DNA of 64,000 nt, from assembly GCA_034766995.1 (NCBI GenBank), contig CM068313.1:11783012-11847011 (forward strand), written 5' to 3'. A program made the translations under genes and the position numbers. The first letter of the stretch is position 1. Each line of letters opens with the position of its first letter. The DNA is from Acanthacorydalis orientalis (lineage: Eukaryota; Arthropoda; Insecta; Megaloptera; Corydalidae). Below, one piece after another: positions 1-10,652 of this stretch. Below the pieces are notes generated by a model. That model ran no database searches, was not told where the DNA came from, and saw nothing but the letters and a program-made list of their open reading frames with translations.

Positions 1-62
1 TACAATAAAAATAACTAAGAAAAACACATTTGCTATTAAAAAGCTTATATCTATTTTTCAAC

Positions 63-265
63 CTAATTTATCTTTATGCGCTTATATATTCGTTGCACAG
101 TTCTGTAACTTTTATAAATCAATATCAAATTCTTGCAGTTGACTGCTGAGTCATTCATGTACATTCTCTTTAACGTCTTACTATCTGCAAAATCTCTGCC
201 CCTTAGAGTATTTTTTAATGAATCATACAGATGAAAATCTGATTGTGCCAAGTCAGAAGCTATTT
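63..265 (-). pseudogene. mariner transposase, C-terminal relic
   Basis: The minus-strand frame holds the end of a mariner (IS630/Tc1-mariner superfamily) transposase. Visible is a degenerate form of the family's YSPDLAPSD(F/Y)HLF block, reading IASDLAQSDFHLY, followed by SLKNTLRGRDFAD, which matches the family's LKN-LRG-RF stretch. The third catalytic aspartate (SDF) is still present. A stop codon lies just upstream of IASDL, and the N-terminal two thirds with the other two catalytic aspartates is not recognisable in the next few hundred bases. Past about 130 the frame shifts: the family-like ending (QEFDIDL, then KLQNCAT) continues in another frame. No terminal inverted repeat was found. This is an old, 5'-truncated and frameshifted relic with no expected activity. 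Confidence 0.75.
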
Positions 266-1000
266 TTTATGCATTGTTTTAGAGCGCTGTCAAGACTGAA
301 CATAATTAAGCGTTCAAAATAATCAGTGTCTTAATGAAAATTGACATATGTCACAAGACCGGGTCCAGACTTATGACATATTGATCAACATGCCGACTTG
401 TTCGATAGTTACAACTACTTTATCTCTTTTAACTTTGAATTTTGATAAATAATTGTTAAGTTTTTCAAACCTTACGGAAAGTTGTTATGATTCGAGAATG
501 TTACATATAAAAGAGAATTTACGAAAAAAAAACATTAAATATCTATTAAACACTAAATCGAGAAATATGATATATACAATTTAAACGGTGTTTTTAAACT
601 AATATATAATAAAAGGTATATTAGTCGAACCGAGCAAAAAATTAAAGATAGTTTTAATAACATAAAATGTATACAACAGTTAAAATTACTCAAAATCAAC
701 TAAAGACATTTTGAAAATAGGACATGATATAAAAAAATATAAATGATATATTACAAATAATAAATATTCAAAATAAAAACATAGAATGAAACACTATAAA
801 ACCTAAAAATCTATGTTAAATGACAAATAAATACCAATTGGTGCTCAATAGTTTATATTTAAAAATTAAAAACAACACCACAACGAAAACACATACACCC
901 AGACCTATTATAAAATCAAAATTATTTTCTATAACTAACCTAAAGTAGCGCCAAAACTAATCATAGAAGATAAAAAATCATATGATTCAAAAGGACAAAA
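266..1000. other. AT-rich non-coding stretch
   Basis: No open frame with recognisable similarity, RNA gene or clear repeat was seen. Upstream transposase sequence of the adjacent mariner relic could not be recognised here. Confidence 0.5.
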
Positions 1001-1185
1001 ACGATCAAGATAGTACTCTGCATCTTAGCACTCTGAAAAATATGACATCTCCATCGAAATGCGTATAAGAATCAAAAATGATCAATAATCATTGTTGATC
1101 AAAATATGTTTTTTATGATTTGTGGAATGAAAAAGTAAATTCATTTGTGAAAGTGAATTCAGGCAGTGCCAGAATGTATCGTGAC
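1001..1185. repeat. diverged dispersed repeat, copy 1
   Basis: This stretch aligns by eye with 5,697-5,890. Shared landmarks in the same order are TCTG-ATCTT, a CATC-rich segment, AATGATCAATAAT, TTGATCA-AAATAT and TTCATTTGTGAAAGT. The last landmark and the following CAG-GTGCCAGAA also resemble 60,048-60,095 (TTTATTTGTAAAAGTTCA, then CAGTGTCGGAA). The family is not identified. An acidic, serine-rich reading on the opposite strand of copy 2 hints at a transposon N-terminus, but this is weak. Confidence 0.4.
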
Positions 1186-1507
1186 TAGAGAAAGGGTTTT
1201 ACAAAAATTAGAAGTAATATTCACTTCTGTATTTCTCTTACTTCTATTATTAGCTATAAGTTTTAGATATATGAAATGACATAAAATGTAAATTTTAGAT
1301 TTTGTAGCGTGTTTGTCCTAATAAAAGTCAACACATTTCAACTCTCTCCTCTACAGCGTAGATTCCCCCTTACATCGTATGAAAATTTCAGTATTTATTG
1401 GTTAATGGATAAGTTCATAGCGTTTTTATTCAATTTAAAATGTATTTTATTAAATAAACAAAATACAAAAACCAATCAACAATATATTCTCCTCCGTTGT
1501 TTCTGAT
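1186..1507. other. AT-rich stretch without supported gene
   Basis: A 65-codon open frame (1,309-1,506, plus) has no recognisable motif and ends at the edge of the mariner relic. I do not consider it a gene. Confidence 0.45.
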
Positions 1508-2096
1508 TACCTCTCAACGTTCTGGCAGTTTTTCAATTCTACGCCTGAAGAAATTCGATGGTTTAGAGGCGAAGAAGTCATTAACTCAATTTTGAAGAGC
1601 AACATCGTGTTAAAGAAGATTCCTCGGAGATTGTTGGATAGAGAGCGAAAATAGAATGGAGCAACATCAGGAGAATAGGGCGAATATGGAATAACCTTGC
1701 AACCAAGCTCTTGAATACCCGTTTTTGTAATGTTATCAGAATATGAACGGACATCATCATGCTGGAAAATCACTTGACGCCGTCTTCCAGGTCGTTTTTC
1801 TCGAATTTCGGCCTTAAGGCGTCAGAGTTATTGGAAATAAACCCCAGTAGTATTAACTGACGTGGATCATCGTGACTTGAAGTGTTTAAACGGTCTTCGT
1901 CAAAGTCGGATGTTCTCCTGAACGTGGAAAATCATTCATATCAAAATGACCCTCTTTGAAACGGAAAAACCATTTTCGCGCCATACTTGCCCCGAATGCG
2001 TTCTCCCTGTGAACGTCACAAATGGTTCTAGTTGCCTCTGATGCCTTAACTCCTCGGTTAAACACAAGCGGAAGATATGTCGGAAATGTTCATTTT
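1508..2096 (-). mobile_element. internally deleted mariner relic
   Basis: Reading the minus strand from 2,096 down, the N-terminal part of a mariner transposase appears in broken frames. SEATRTICDVHRENAF corresponds to the family's helix-turn-helix region and RKWFFRFKEGHFD to its W-Q-RF-GDFD block, followed by a PRSGE-P linker. The central region with the first catalytic aspartate is missing or unrecognisable. The C-terminal part then follows (open frame 1,773-1,507): QHDDVRS corresponds to the family's LHDNARPH with the second catalytic aspartate, and PYSPYSPDVAP to its conserved block. At the D34D spacing the third catalytic residue is Tyr instead of Asp (residue 41 of that frame). The ending KLPER lies in a different frame, so there is at least one frameshift. 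I found no terminal inverted repeats. Inactive. Confidence 0.8.
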
Positions 2097-2299
2097 TTTG
2101 ACCTTGTGACTCAATTTTCCTTAGTCAACCCTTAACACAAACTTTTTACAAATTGAAAAATTCAAGAAGTATTAAATAAAAAAAGACTATGATATTAAAA
2201 TAATATTAACATATGTCAAACAGATTTTTTCCAAAGCACTATTCCCTTGGGAAACAAAAACGCTGCGAATTTATGCATCAACCCAGTATATCAATATAG

Positions 2300-2300
2300 C

Positions 2301-2336
<36 letters not shown>

Positions 2337-2350
2337 ATATATATATATAC
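2300..2350. repeat. (TA)n/(TG)n microsatellite
   Basis: Mixed dinucleotide tract with a TGTGTGTG interruption between two TA runs. Confidence 0.9.
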
Positions 2351-2447
2351 AAATGTGTGTATTAAAAAAATCTAATACTTTCATTAGAAAATTTTAATAA
2401 AACACAATAATCATTTTCATCACTTGAATCACAATCTGAAAAATACA

Positions 2448-2473
2448 TACATATATATATATGTATATATATA

Positions 2474-2538
<65 letters not shown>
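2448..2538. repeat. (TA)n microsatellite
   Basis: TA dinucleotide tract with a few TG interruptions near its left end and a long pure run to the right. Confidence 0.9.
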
Positions 2539-2541
<3 letters not shown>

Positions 2542-2915
2542 ACCGACATAAAATGTGTTAATAAACTTCGACTATATTATAAAATAACTTAATTCAAAAG
2601 TATGTATTTTGAACCAAAATTATTTTATAATACCCGGTATAATTAAACTACATAACCGTTATTATAAGAACGAGGCAACTGAACATTTAATAAGATAATG
2701 ATTTTTTTATAACTATAAAAATTATATTCAATGTATTCATTAGGTTTAATTATTTTTTAGAGAGAATTTCAACAGTCTTAACAACTACATTTTAATACAT
2801 AATTCAGTATTTATTTATTTATTTTGAATTTAAAATACATTCAAATTCTTTATTAAACATTGTAAAGATTTACGCTTTCGCCTAATAATATGCTTCACAT
2901 CTACTTTCATTATCT

Positions 2916-2918
<3 letters not shown>

Positions 2919-2974
<56 letters not shown>
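2919..2974. repeat. (TA)n microsatellite
   Basis: Pure TA dinucleotide run of about 56 bp. Confidence 0.9.
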
Positions 2975-2976
<2 letters not shown>

Positions 2977-5696
2977 TTGTATACATCAATAACAGCAAGA
3001 TATATATCTAAATACGAAACATAATTATCGCGTTAATTTTATCACTTCTGATAATAACCGGTCTCGACCTCTATTAATAAAGAAATGTTTTATAGAAATA
3101 AAAAGAAAAAAATGTATAAAATATGGAAACCTTTGTAACACATGGAAACCTTTCATCAATTCTCGTTTCCTCTCAAACGGGTTATATCAAAAAATATGTG
3201 CGATGTGAATGTTAATGTAAAATCGACTATATTTTTCAAAATGATATATTACTTCATTACAGGTAAAATATTATTCGTTAATCGAATTTATGAATACAGT
3301 ATTTAAATAATTTTATTTGTATGCATTTTAAATGTATTTTCGTAATTATGTTTTTATAAATATACATTTCGTTTAGTTTCGTATTTCTGGTAATTAATGG
3401 TTTGTTTCTTTAATTAAAAATATATGAAGTTCTAAGCTGACTCATTACGTTTTTCTTGGCGAATTCCTCACTGTAAATATTATTTAATATAGATTTATTT
3501 AAATTTTTACACATAGTAACACTAATTAATTTTACTTATGTTCACTGTGAATATAAAATCTATTTATTTTGTAAAGATATTGAACGCATAAGTGTTTTAA
3601 TTAATCTTATCAAAAAAGACCCGTACAATATAGAACCCTGGAATGGTAATTCAGAACACACAATTTTAACCTTTCTTAAGATTCCTTGTAAAATTCCATT
3701 ACTCGCGGGAAATTATTTCTCATAAAACCCTATTCGGAACTTAAAAAATATACTAATATACATTGGATTATTGCTGGTATCTCATTTGGGTTATTCACAG
3801 TGTTTCTAAAATATTCGACTAACTATTTCGGTATTTATAAAAATCATTAAGTCATCAAGAGGTTTCTCTTACATCTAACTCTCCTCTTTAACGTTTTCTT
3901 TGTTAAAAGCATTATCTTACAGAAGACTCGGTGTTCAACAATAAAATTGTCAAAACGCTTTAATTGAAACATTTACTTGCTTACTCATAGACGTCTTATA
4001 AATTTTCCAAGTAACATTCAAGTTGATAAATACCAAATTGTTCACCTCTATAGCCTAATAAATTTATTTAGAAGTTAATGAGTACATCACCAAGGTAATT
4101 GAAAACTGTAGAATACTTAAAAGGGTATACCCTTCTAGTAGAATAAATAGAAAACATAAAATAATTATATCGTATCACTTCGTCCGTATATGAATTAAAT
4201 TTAAAGACAAGTACAGTTAGGAAGATATAAATAGCAGACTAACAAAAACAAAAATGCACCCCTGTAGCATAGAGAAAAAAGAACGTGGAGAAAAAAACGA
4301 GCTCCTTTATTAATCTTTTCTCAAATAATTGAAAAACCCTAAATTTATAAGAGCAGTCATTGAGAGAAAAAAAATTTTGAAAAGGAGTAAATAGAATCCT
4401 CAAAGAACAATAAGGAAATGAAGATTATAAAATAGTAATTTTTGAAACTGATATTAACAAACAAAAAAAACAAACAAAAATAGGCAATATTTTACAATTT
4501 TGATGAAAAAGAATCAGATGAACAAATCAGAACCTGAATAACTGAAGCCAAAAAGTAGGTTTAATCGTTGAAAAATTATGCTATAATTTTGGCAGGAATA
4601 ACTGTTCATTAAAAATATTGCAAATAAAATATTACAACATTCTGTTATGATCAATTTAATAATACATCGTAAATTGCATAAGAAAACTCCCATTTAGACC
4701 AACAAACAACGTATTGTTCTATTATAATTCACAGTCTCTATCAACTAAAGACAGACTAATTGACAACTGCCTGAAAAAATTATATAGAATAAAGAAGAAA
4801 GTAAATAATCAATTAAAACAGATATTTCTATATTATATTTGTAACTTAAAATAAAACTTTAATAGAGTGCTGTTTTAATTTATACCCTGATATTATTTAT
4901 AAAAAGTTAATGAATTAATTGAATAAAAATTACAATGTATTTTTATAAAATTATATTGAATAAATTGCTTAGTAATAAAATCAGTCACGTGTCATTTTAA
5001 TCCTTTTTTCAAATTGAAATATGTATTATTTCTATTGATGAAATATTACGAAACCATTGAAACTGAACACCGAAAAGAACTAGTTTTTTTTTCGTAACGG
5101 AGTATGATAAAAAACGACACCGTACTTATACTTATTTCATTAACATTTCCTAAACCTTTCATATGTAAAAAAGTATACACATGTCAATAAGTCGCTATAG
5201 ATTGACAGTAATCTAGAAATATAACGATCGGACAACGATAACGTATTAAAAATTATTATGACATATTTTCTATTACGAAAACACGGCTATTCTTGCGATA
5301 TTACTGCTATCTAGCGACTGATTTTAATACTGGCCAAAGTGACAACATGGTTCTTTTCTGTGAAATCTGATTCATGTATCCGTCAATGAAATCCGTTAAT
5401 TTTTAACAATCGATGTTAAATTATAGTTTCTATCTTTTCGTCATTTATTAAAATGGTTTATTTAAAAACATTTTATGGATTTTTTTTTCGTGCCATTTAA
5501 TTTTATTGTATAAAATATTCAACTTAACGTCTACAGTAAATTTTGTAAATTATTTTTATATTTCATAAAACAAAATAAGATTCCTGATCAGATATCTTCA
5601 ATAAATTGATCATAGAATTTTACTTATAAGCAATCCAATGGGGATCTAATCATCATCAAAGCGCGAAAGTAAACGTAAAATTTACATTATAGTGAA
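2975..5696. other. AT-rich non-coding stretch
   Basis: Very AT-rich with homopolymer A and T runs. No open frame above 60 codons with recognisable content, no RNA gene and no structured repeat was seen. Confidence 0.5.
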
Positions 5697-5890
5697 AAAT
5701 ATTATTTGTCAGATTTGTCTGTATCTTCGTGTTCTGAGCATGATAGCATCGGCATCTCAATGTGCATAAATAACAATAAAAAAATGATCAATAATTATTT
5801 ATAAAACATTTTTGATCAGAAATATTTGTAGTTTATCGGATAAAAAAAATAATTCATTTGTGAAAGTTGTTGTAAATGTTGGATTGAAAA
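5697..5890. repeat. diverged dispersed repeat, copy 2
   Basis: Partner of the copy at 1,001-1,185, in the same orientation, with ATGATCAATAAT, TTTGATCAGAAATAT and TTCATTTGTGAAAGT in matching order. It has about 14 extra bases between the two TGATCA motifs. The reverse strand reads EMPMLSCSEHEDTDKSD, an acidic stretch with no firm assignment. The overlapping 65-codon minus-strand frame (5,816-6,013) is not supported as a gene. Confidence 0.4.
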
Positions 5891-7044
5891 TTCAATACAA
5901 TAATAATAAAATGTCAGTGTGGAAGAATTCATACATCGGTTTTTCTGAATAATTGTATTAACATTTTTGAAATAAGGTATTAACGGCAATAAAACAAAAA
6001 TATTGAAAAACACGAATAATTATTTTTTTAAAAAAAAATATTTTTAATATATAAATTTAACTCATTTCATTAATTTTCCAGTTCTGGATCTTTATAATTA
6101 ATGAAATTATTTAACTTCAGTATATTTAAATAAAAAATAATTACTTAAAAAATTATTTGAGTTCAAAAAGCATGAAAAATTTGTTTTAAATATATTTTTT
6201 AATATAGAAAATAACTATTCTTAAGAGTACTCATTAAAAAGTCATATTGTTAACATTTCATTTATCCGCTTACAAATGAAATAAATCCTGCTTTAAATAA
6301 ACTTATTTAAAAACGTATCTCATAAGAAGTAAAGTGAAATCCCATGTCCGCCGATTCCATCATAAATTAATTCATACAATTACGAGAATATTCCATACAA
6401 ATTTCAAGTTAAAAGAACACTGCATCCAATAAAATTAAAATTAAAGTATATTTGTATGTAAAACGGTAGCAGCGATCGCAATAACAAAAAAAAATTCAAT
6501 GGGCTCATAAATACGCAGTTGTATAAAAAGAAACATCACTAAATAACGTAAACGCTAGGAATGTTCACACTCTCAATGAATAGACAACAATGTTGCTGAC
6601 ACCAGTAATAATACACGGTAATAATAAGCGGAGTGTATCTCGTAAACGTGTGTTTTATTCTGCGTTTATATGCAAAATTAAATGCATTACATTCATGGTG
6701 AAATACGGACGACACTATACGAGGATTCAACGAACAGAACGTTCACATCATGAATACTTTCTTTGAATCACACTGATGATACATCTGTACATGTTTATTG
6801 CATACTTCGCGTTGAAAAGTTTTGGGTACAGCAGTAACCCGAAACGATACTTGATTAATTTGTATTATTTTCGAACTGTCATTCTTTAAAAGGTAAATAG
6901 CGTTGACAGAACAAAGAGTTTTCTTTACTTATTCATAAACGATTTAAAATTTTATAATTTATTTCAAAAATGGAATGTAACCTAAGAGATATTCATGTGG
7001 TGATTTCATAAATTATCACACATGATATACATTATTTTTTGTTG
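5891..7044. other. AT-rich stretch without supported gene
   Basis: The 63-codon minus-strand frame at 6,539-6,730 lies in a slightly GC-richer patch. It has no recognisable domain, signal peptide or start context. Nothing else was seen. Confidence 0.45.
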
Positions 7045-7250
7045 ATACACGAAGGTATTAATTGTTCAGAATGTTAACCCATTGAAAATTAATGGCCTAT
7101 CCGTCTTAAATATTGACCTAGCATCTTCAGATATTTTCTTACTCTTGATAATAAAAAAGATTACATAGATTATCATTTAGAATTCTCAAATGGTTATCGA
7201 AACCACCAAATATTTCATTTATTAATTATATTAAACCTACTGGAACATAT
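7045..7250. repeat. dispersed repeat A (partner at 8,269)
   Basis: About 200 bp align by eye with 8,269-8,480 in direct orientation. Shared landmarks are AATGTTAACC, TGAAA-TTAATG, ATCCG(T/C)CTTA-ATATTGAC, CTTGATAATAAA versus CTTCATGATAAAC, and TTAATT-ATTAAA-C--ACTGGA. Divergence is high, so both are old copies. Short stretches of the opposite strand read through in copy B, but no known protein family is recognised. Confidence 0.55.
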
Positions 7251-8268
7251 TTTCATATAGATCGACCTTTAATAACGGTTATTAAATAAAACTCAATACG
7301 GTGTACTTCATAATTTAAAAATGTAATCAAATTAGTTAAAATATTTGAGTATCATTGCGGATAAACATGCACTAACCCAAACAATATTTTACGATTTTTA
7401 GACTATCATGAAGCTGTAATTATACAAAGGAGAATGAGCATTTAAGACCTGCGGCGGCCATAAGTGTTACTGGTGACATTGGATAAGTATTAATGTGTAG
7501 ATCAACTTTTATTATGAGCATTAAGCTCAATTATAAAAAAAAATTGTGGGGGTATATTGATAGTAGGATATATTAATAAATGTATATATTATATTTATTT
7601 ATTTTAAGTGCATTTTGAAAAAGACAAACAAATGTATGTTTTAGATATGTTGATTGATATTTAATAGGCAGGTCTAAGTATTTAGTGAGAACAAGTTGGT
7701 CAGTATGCACACGAATGCAACCAACACAACGCATCATCCGTCCCGTTATCTTTTTATCGTTAAATATTCGTCTCTGATCGGTCTATTGGTCGCATTCCGT
7801 CGTTTCTTTTTTATATATCAGCTTAGTACTCATTGTAAAAGTGAATCAAATAAAATATATCTATCCAAATGACATCAATATGATGATGGCCGCTCCTAGC
7901 ATAAGTCCCATACATTTTTACCAGTTGTCCTTTTTATGGAACTTCAAAAAAAAGTACAGACAGGGATGAAATAATACTTGAAAGAAGCAATCATTTGGTT
8001 ACTTTCCGAATGAATAGAAATCAATCAAATTAAAATGAGTTCGAAGCATTGGTCGAATAATAATTTCCTTATTTTTCGATCAAGTCTTATCGTTAGATCC
8101 GCGCCAAGGGATCGTACAGCATACCATTAATGCTAAATAGTACATCACTTCTTGTTTTTCGACAATTCTCATCAAAGAGATGCAAGGTCATGCGCCTAAG
8201 GAAACACATTATTTTGCATCATTACAACGAATCATCATAGACAATTTGTTAAACTGAATTTTTAAGAA
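7251..8268. other. AT-rich stretch without supported gene
   Basis: Short GC-richer patches sit near 7,445-7,465 (GCGGCGGCC) and 7,885-7,910, without a supported open frame. No RNA gene or repeat structure was recognised. Confidence 0.4.
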
Positions 8269-8480
8269 CTGCGCATCGTAATAGTTGTTTAAAATGTTAA
8301 CCTACTGAAAGTTAATGAACAATCCGCCTTAATATTTGACGAAACACCTTAAGATTTCACTTTATTCTTCATGATAAACGAATATCCATTCCTTTTATTT
8401 TTTTAAGTGCTAGTCGAAACTTTGAAAAATCTGGTCTGTTAATTGAATTAAATCGGACTGGATACGTCTCGAAGATGGGT
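8269..8480. repeat. dispersed repeat B (partner at 7,045)
   Basis: Direct-orientation partner of the copy at 7,045-7,250, about 1.2 kb away. The best conserved part is AAATGTTAACCTACTGAAAG. On the minus strand a partial frame reads RPDFSKFRLALKKIKGMDIR before a stop, which may be transposon-derived, but the family is not recognised. Confidence 0.55.
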
Positions 8481-8608
8481 CAAATGCATCGATAAGTGGT
8501 TTGAATGTGCAAAATATTAATTTATTAGAATAAAAAATAAAAATGTATAAGACATTAAGAAAAATATTTTCAAAAACAATAAATCATTTTTTAAAATATA
8601 TCGGGAGG

Positions 8609-8690
8609 TTCTGCCCCTAATCGCTACTTTCTCTACCTCCGGGGAAACTTCACCCTCCCCCCCCCCGCTCGCCGGCACTCGCTTTCCCTT
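8609..8690. other. GC-rich patch with poly-C run
   Basis: A sharply GC-richer island in AT-rich DNA, with CTCCGGGG, an 11-base C run and GCTCGCCGGCACTCGC. It resembles the poly-C patch at 63,807-63,880 in style (CACTCGCT, then a C run). This may be the end of a repetitive element; the family is not recognised. Confidence 0.35.
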
Positions 8691-8924
8691 AATAAATAAC
8701 AGAAATTAACACTATAATCCGCGTAAAATGTGAGTCGTAAAATTTTTATTGGACAAGTGTATAAAAATTAACAACAAAATACGATGTTATAATGTGTAAC
8801 ATTTTTTTTTTACTCTAAGACTTCAGTGAATACAATACTTTGAAGAAATGTCATCAGTTTTACGTAGAAATCGTATACACTTCTTTTATTGTACATCGCT
8901 AGAGAGCTACATACATGTGACTGA

Positions 8925-9125
8925 TATCAACCAATCAGAACAAAGACCACGCGATATTAATAACCAATCATTGATGATCGGGAATGGAAATAGTTAACGT
9001 GCTACTTGTAGAGCGTAGCGGGGGGATCGGCGTTATGGGAAGGTGGTCTATACGAAAAAAATGAATCGCGATATAGTGTACCCTGCATGCAGTGAACTAC
9101 TCCGTGAAGTGAACTCACATAACTT
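8925..9125. promoter_or_regulatory. possible promoter-like patch with two CCAAT boxes
   Basis: Two AACCAATCA motifs (8,929-8,938 and 8,962-8,970) lie about 33 bp apart. They are followed by a GC-richer patch (GCGTAGCGGGGGGATCGGCG, about 9,012-9,031) and by GTGAACT repeated at 9,092 and 9,108. Paired CCAAT boxes are a common feature of animal promoters. No exon or open frame of note follows within view, apart from an unsupported 63-codon frame at 9,307-9,498. Alternatively this is part of an LTR or MITE. Weak call. Confidence 0.2.
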
Positions 9126-9402
9126 TACATTGAATACTTTATATCGTATAAATTAGTACAACTAGGAGTGAGTATAAAAACACAACAACCGAAAATAACT
9201 TTATTTCTAATCTAAAAATCTAAGTAAACAACAAAGTAATTCCATTTATATTATCTTTTATAAACTTTACTTTAAATTATTTCAATAAACTTTTAAAAAC
9301 AATCATATGCTTTTAGTAAGAAAATATACTTTGCAAAAGTGCACAACCTGGCTAGAGTGGATGATCCATACATTAATTGATTCACTAAATCACGAATCTG
9401 CT

Positions 9403-9468
9403 GTATATAGAAAGATATTTGTATATAGAAAATATCTGTATATAGAAAATATCTGTATATACAAAATT
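9403..9468. repeat. short minisatellite, about 17-18 bp period
   Basis: Four tandem copies of GTATATAGAAAATATCT-like units start at 9,403, 9,421, 9,438 and 9,455. The last copy is degenerate. The repeat creates part of the otherwise unsupported 63-codon open frame over it. Confidence 0.8.
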
Positions 9469-9589
9469 TTCAAAGAAGACGTACCATCAATAGTCTAGTA
9501 ATATGTCCTCTATGGATTCTTTTTAATATCTGTTAAAGATATTGAGTTAAAAACGTAATAAAATAATCATCATTTCGTAATTACAAATA

Positions 9590-9768
9590 GAACGTACACT
9601 TCTTGTCCTTGGGGTCACTATTTTTTTCTTTTTCTTCCACTACCTGTTTCGTCTTTCGACATCTTTAAATGGATCAGGTTGAGGTTCAATCCAACTAAAG
9701 CGAAAGACAAAACTGGTAGGAGAAGAAAAAGAAAAATTAATAATTTCAAGGACAACAAATATAACTTC
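9590..9768. repeat. long imperfect inverted repeat (hairpin)
   Basis: Left arm 9,590-9,659 and right arm 9,700-9,768 are reverse complements at roughly 75-80% by eye, with a loop of about 40 bp. Arm landmarks are CTTGTCCTTG with CAAGGACAA, CTTTTTCTTC with GAAGAAAAAG, and CGTCTTTCG with CGAAAGACAA. One arm is pyrimidine-rich and the other purine-rich. Transcribed, it would fold into a stem of about 65-70 bp. It could be a foldback MITE or a hairpin-RNA precursor; no clear target-site duplication was found. Confidence 0.75.
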
Positions 9769-10023
9769 AAATTCAGGTACACAGCAACAAAACAATTACA
9801 AAAATAAAACTACTTAAGGCAGTAAATTAATTTGAAAACTTTTTTAATGAAAAACCAAAGTTTCCGTCCTACAAATTTCTTGTAAATTTAATTAATCTTC
9901 AGAGCGAAATTGATATTTTATACTTTAACATATTTACCTTAAATAATGTAAAAACGCTTGATAAATGAATTTTGTATGAAATAATCAAACGATAAATTGT
10001 TGAGATTTTTTATCTACTATTTG

Positions 10024-10024
<1 letters not shown>

Positions 10025-10067
<43 letters not shown>
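10025..10067. repeat. (TA)n microsatellite
   Basis: Pure TA run followed by TGTGTGAGAGAAA and a short GA-rich segment. Confidence 0.9.
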
Positions 10068-10070
<3 letters not shown>

Positions 10071-10594
10071 GTGTGAGAGAAAAAGTGGCGGAGAGAGAGA
10101 TAATATATCCAAGCGATTTTAATATTAGATCAGTGTATGTAAACGACGTAGCAAATCTAAACTTTGAATCCATGTAGGAAATCGCCGCGTAATAGTGATT
10201 CACCAATTCGAAATGAATTTATAGAATGAATGGGCGGACCATAACAGCAAGGAAAGCGTTGTATTATCTGCGCAATGAATGTGAGGAAATTTCTGTAAAA
10301 TAATCAAATATATAACGGACATTTTAATTTATCTATCGACCCACCTGTTCACACAGAATTTTAATTCGGCTACACGCCGTAAATATTATAAACTATGCGT
10401 TCGTTTGTTACCTTTTCGACAAACATCTCGTATAATTTCTTCATTTAGCTTATAATAAAACATTCATTTACATCCCGAACAAAAAAATATACGTACGCAT
10501 GTACCGAAGTAAATTTATAAGAATCGAGTTGTAAATTCTGAGGTTAAAAATGTATTAATTAATAAATAAACATTGACTAATTTACTTAATATGA

Positions 10595-10598
<4 letters not shown>

Positions 10599-10651
<53 letters not shown>
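10599..10651. repeat. (TA)n microsatellite
   Basis: Pure TA run of about 53 bp. Confidence 0.9.

Positions 10652-10652
<1 letters not shown>

Noticed and set aside
1..60. Mariner terminal repeat next to the relic at 63-265
   Set aside because: TTAGGTTG can be read here on the minus strand, but it points in the wrong direction for the element's 3' end.
1309..1506. 65-codon plus-strand open frame as a gene
   Set aside because: No motif, AT-rich codon content and a position against the mariner relic; chance is the simpler explanation.
9671..9695. GAGGTTCAATCC as a tRNA B box
   Set aside because: It is in the loop of the long hairpin, lacks an A box and is one base short of the B-box consensus.
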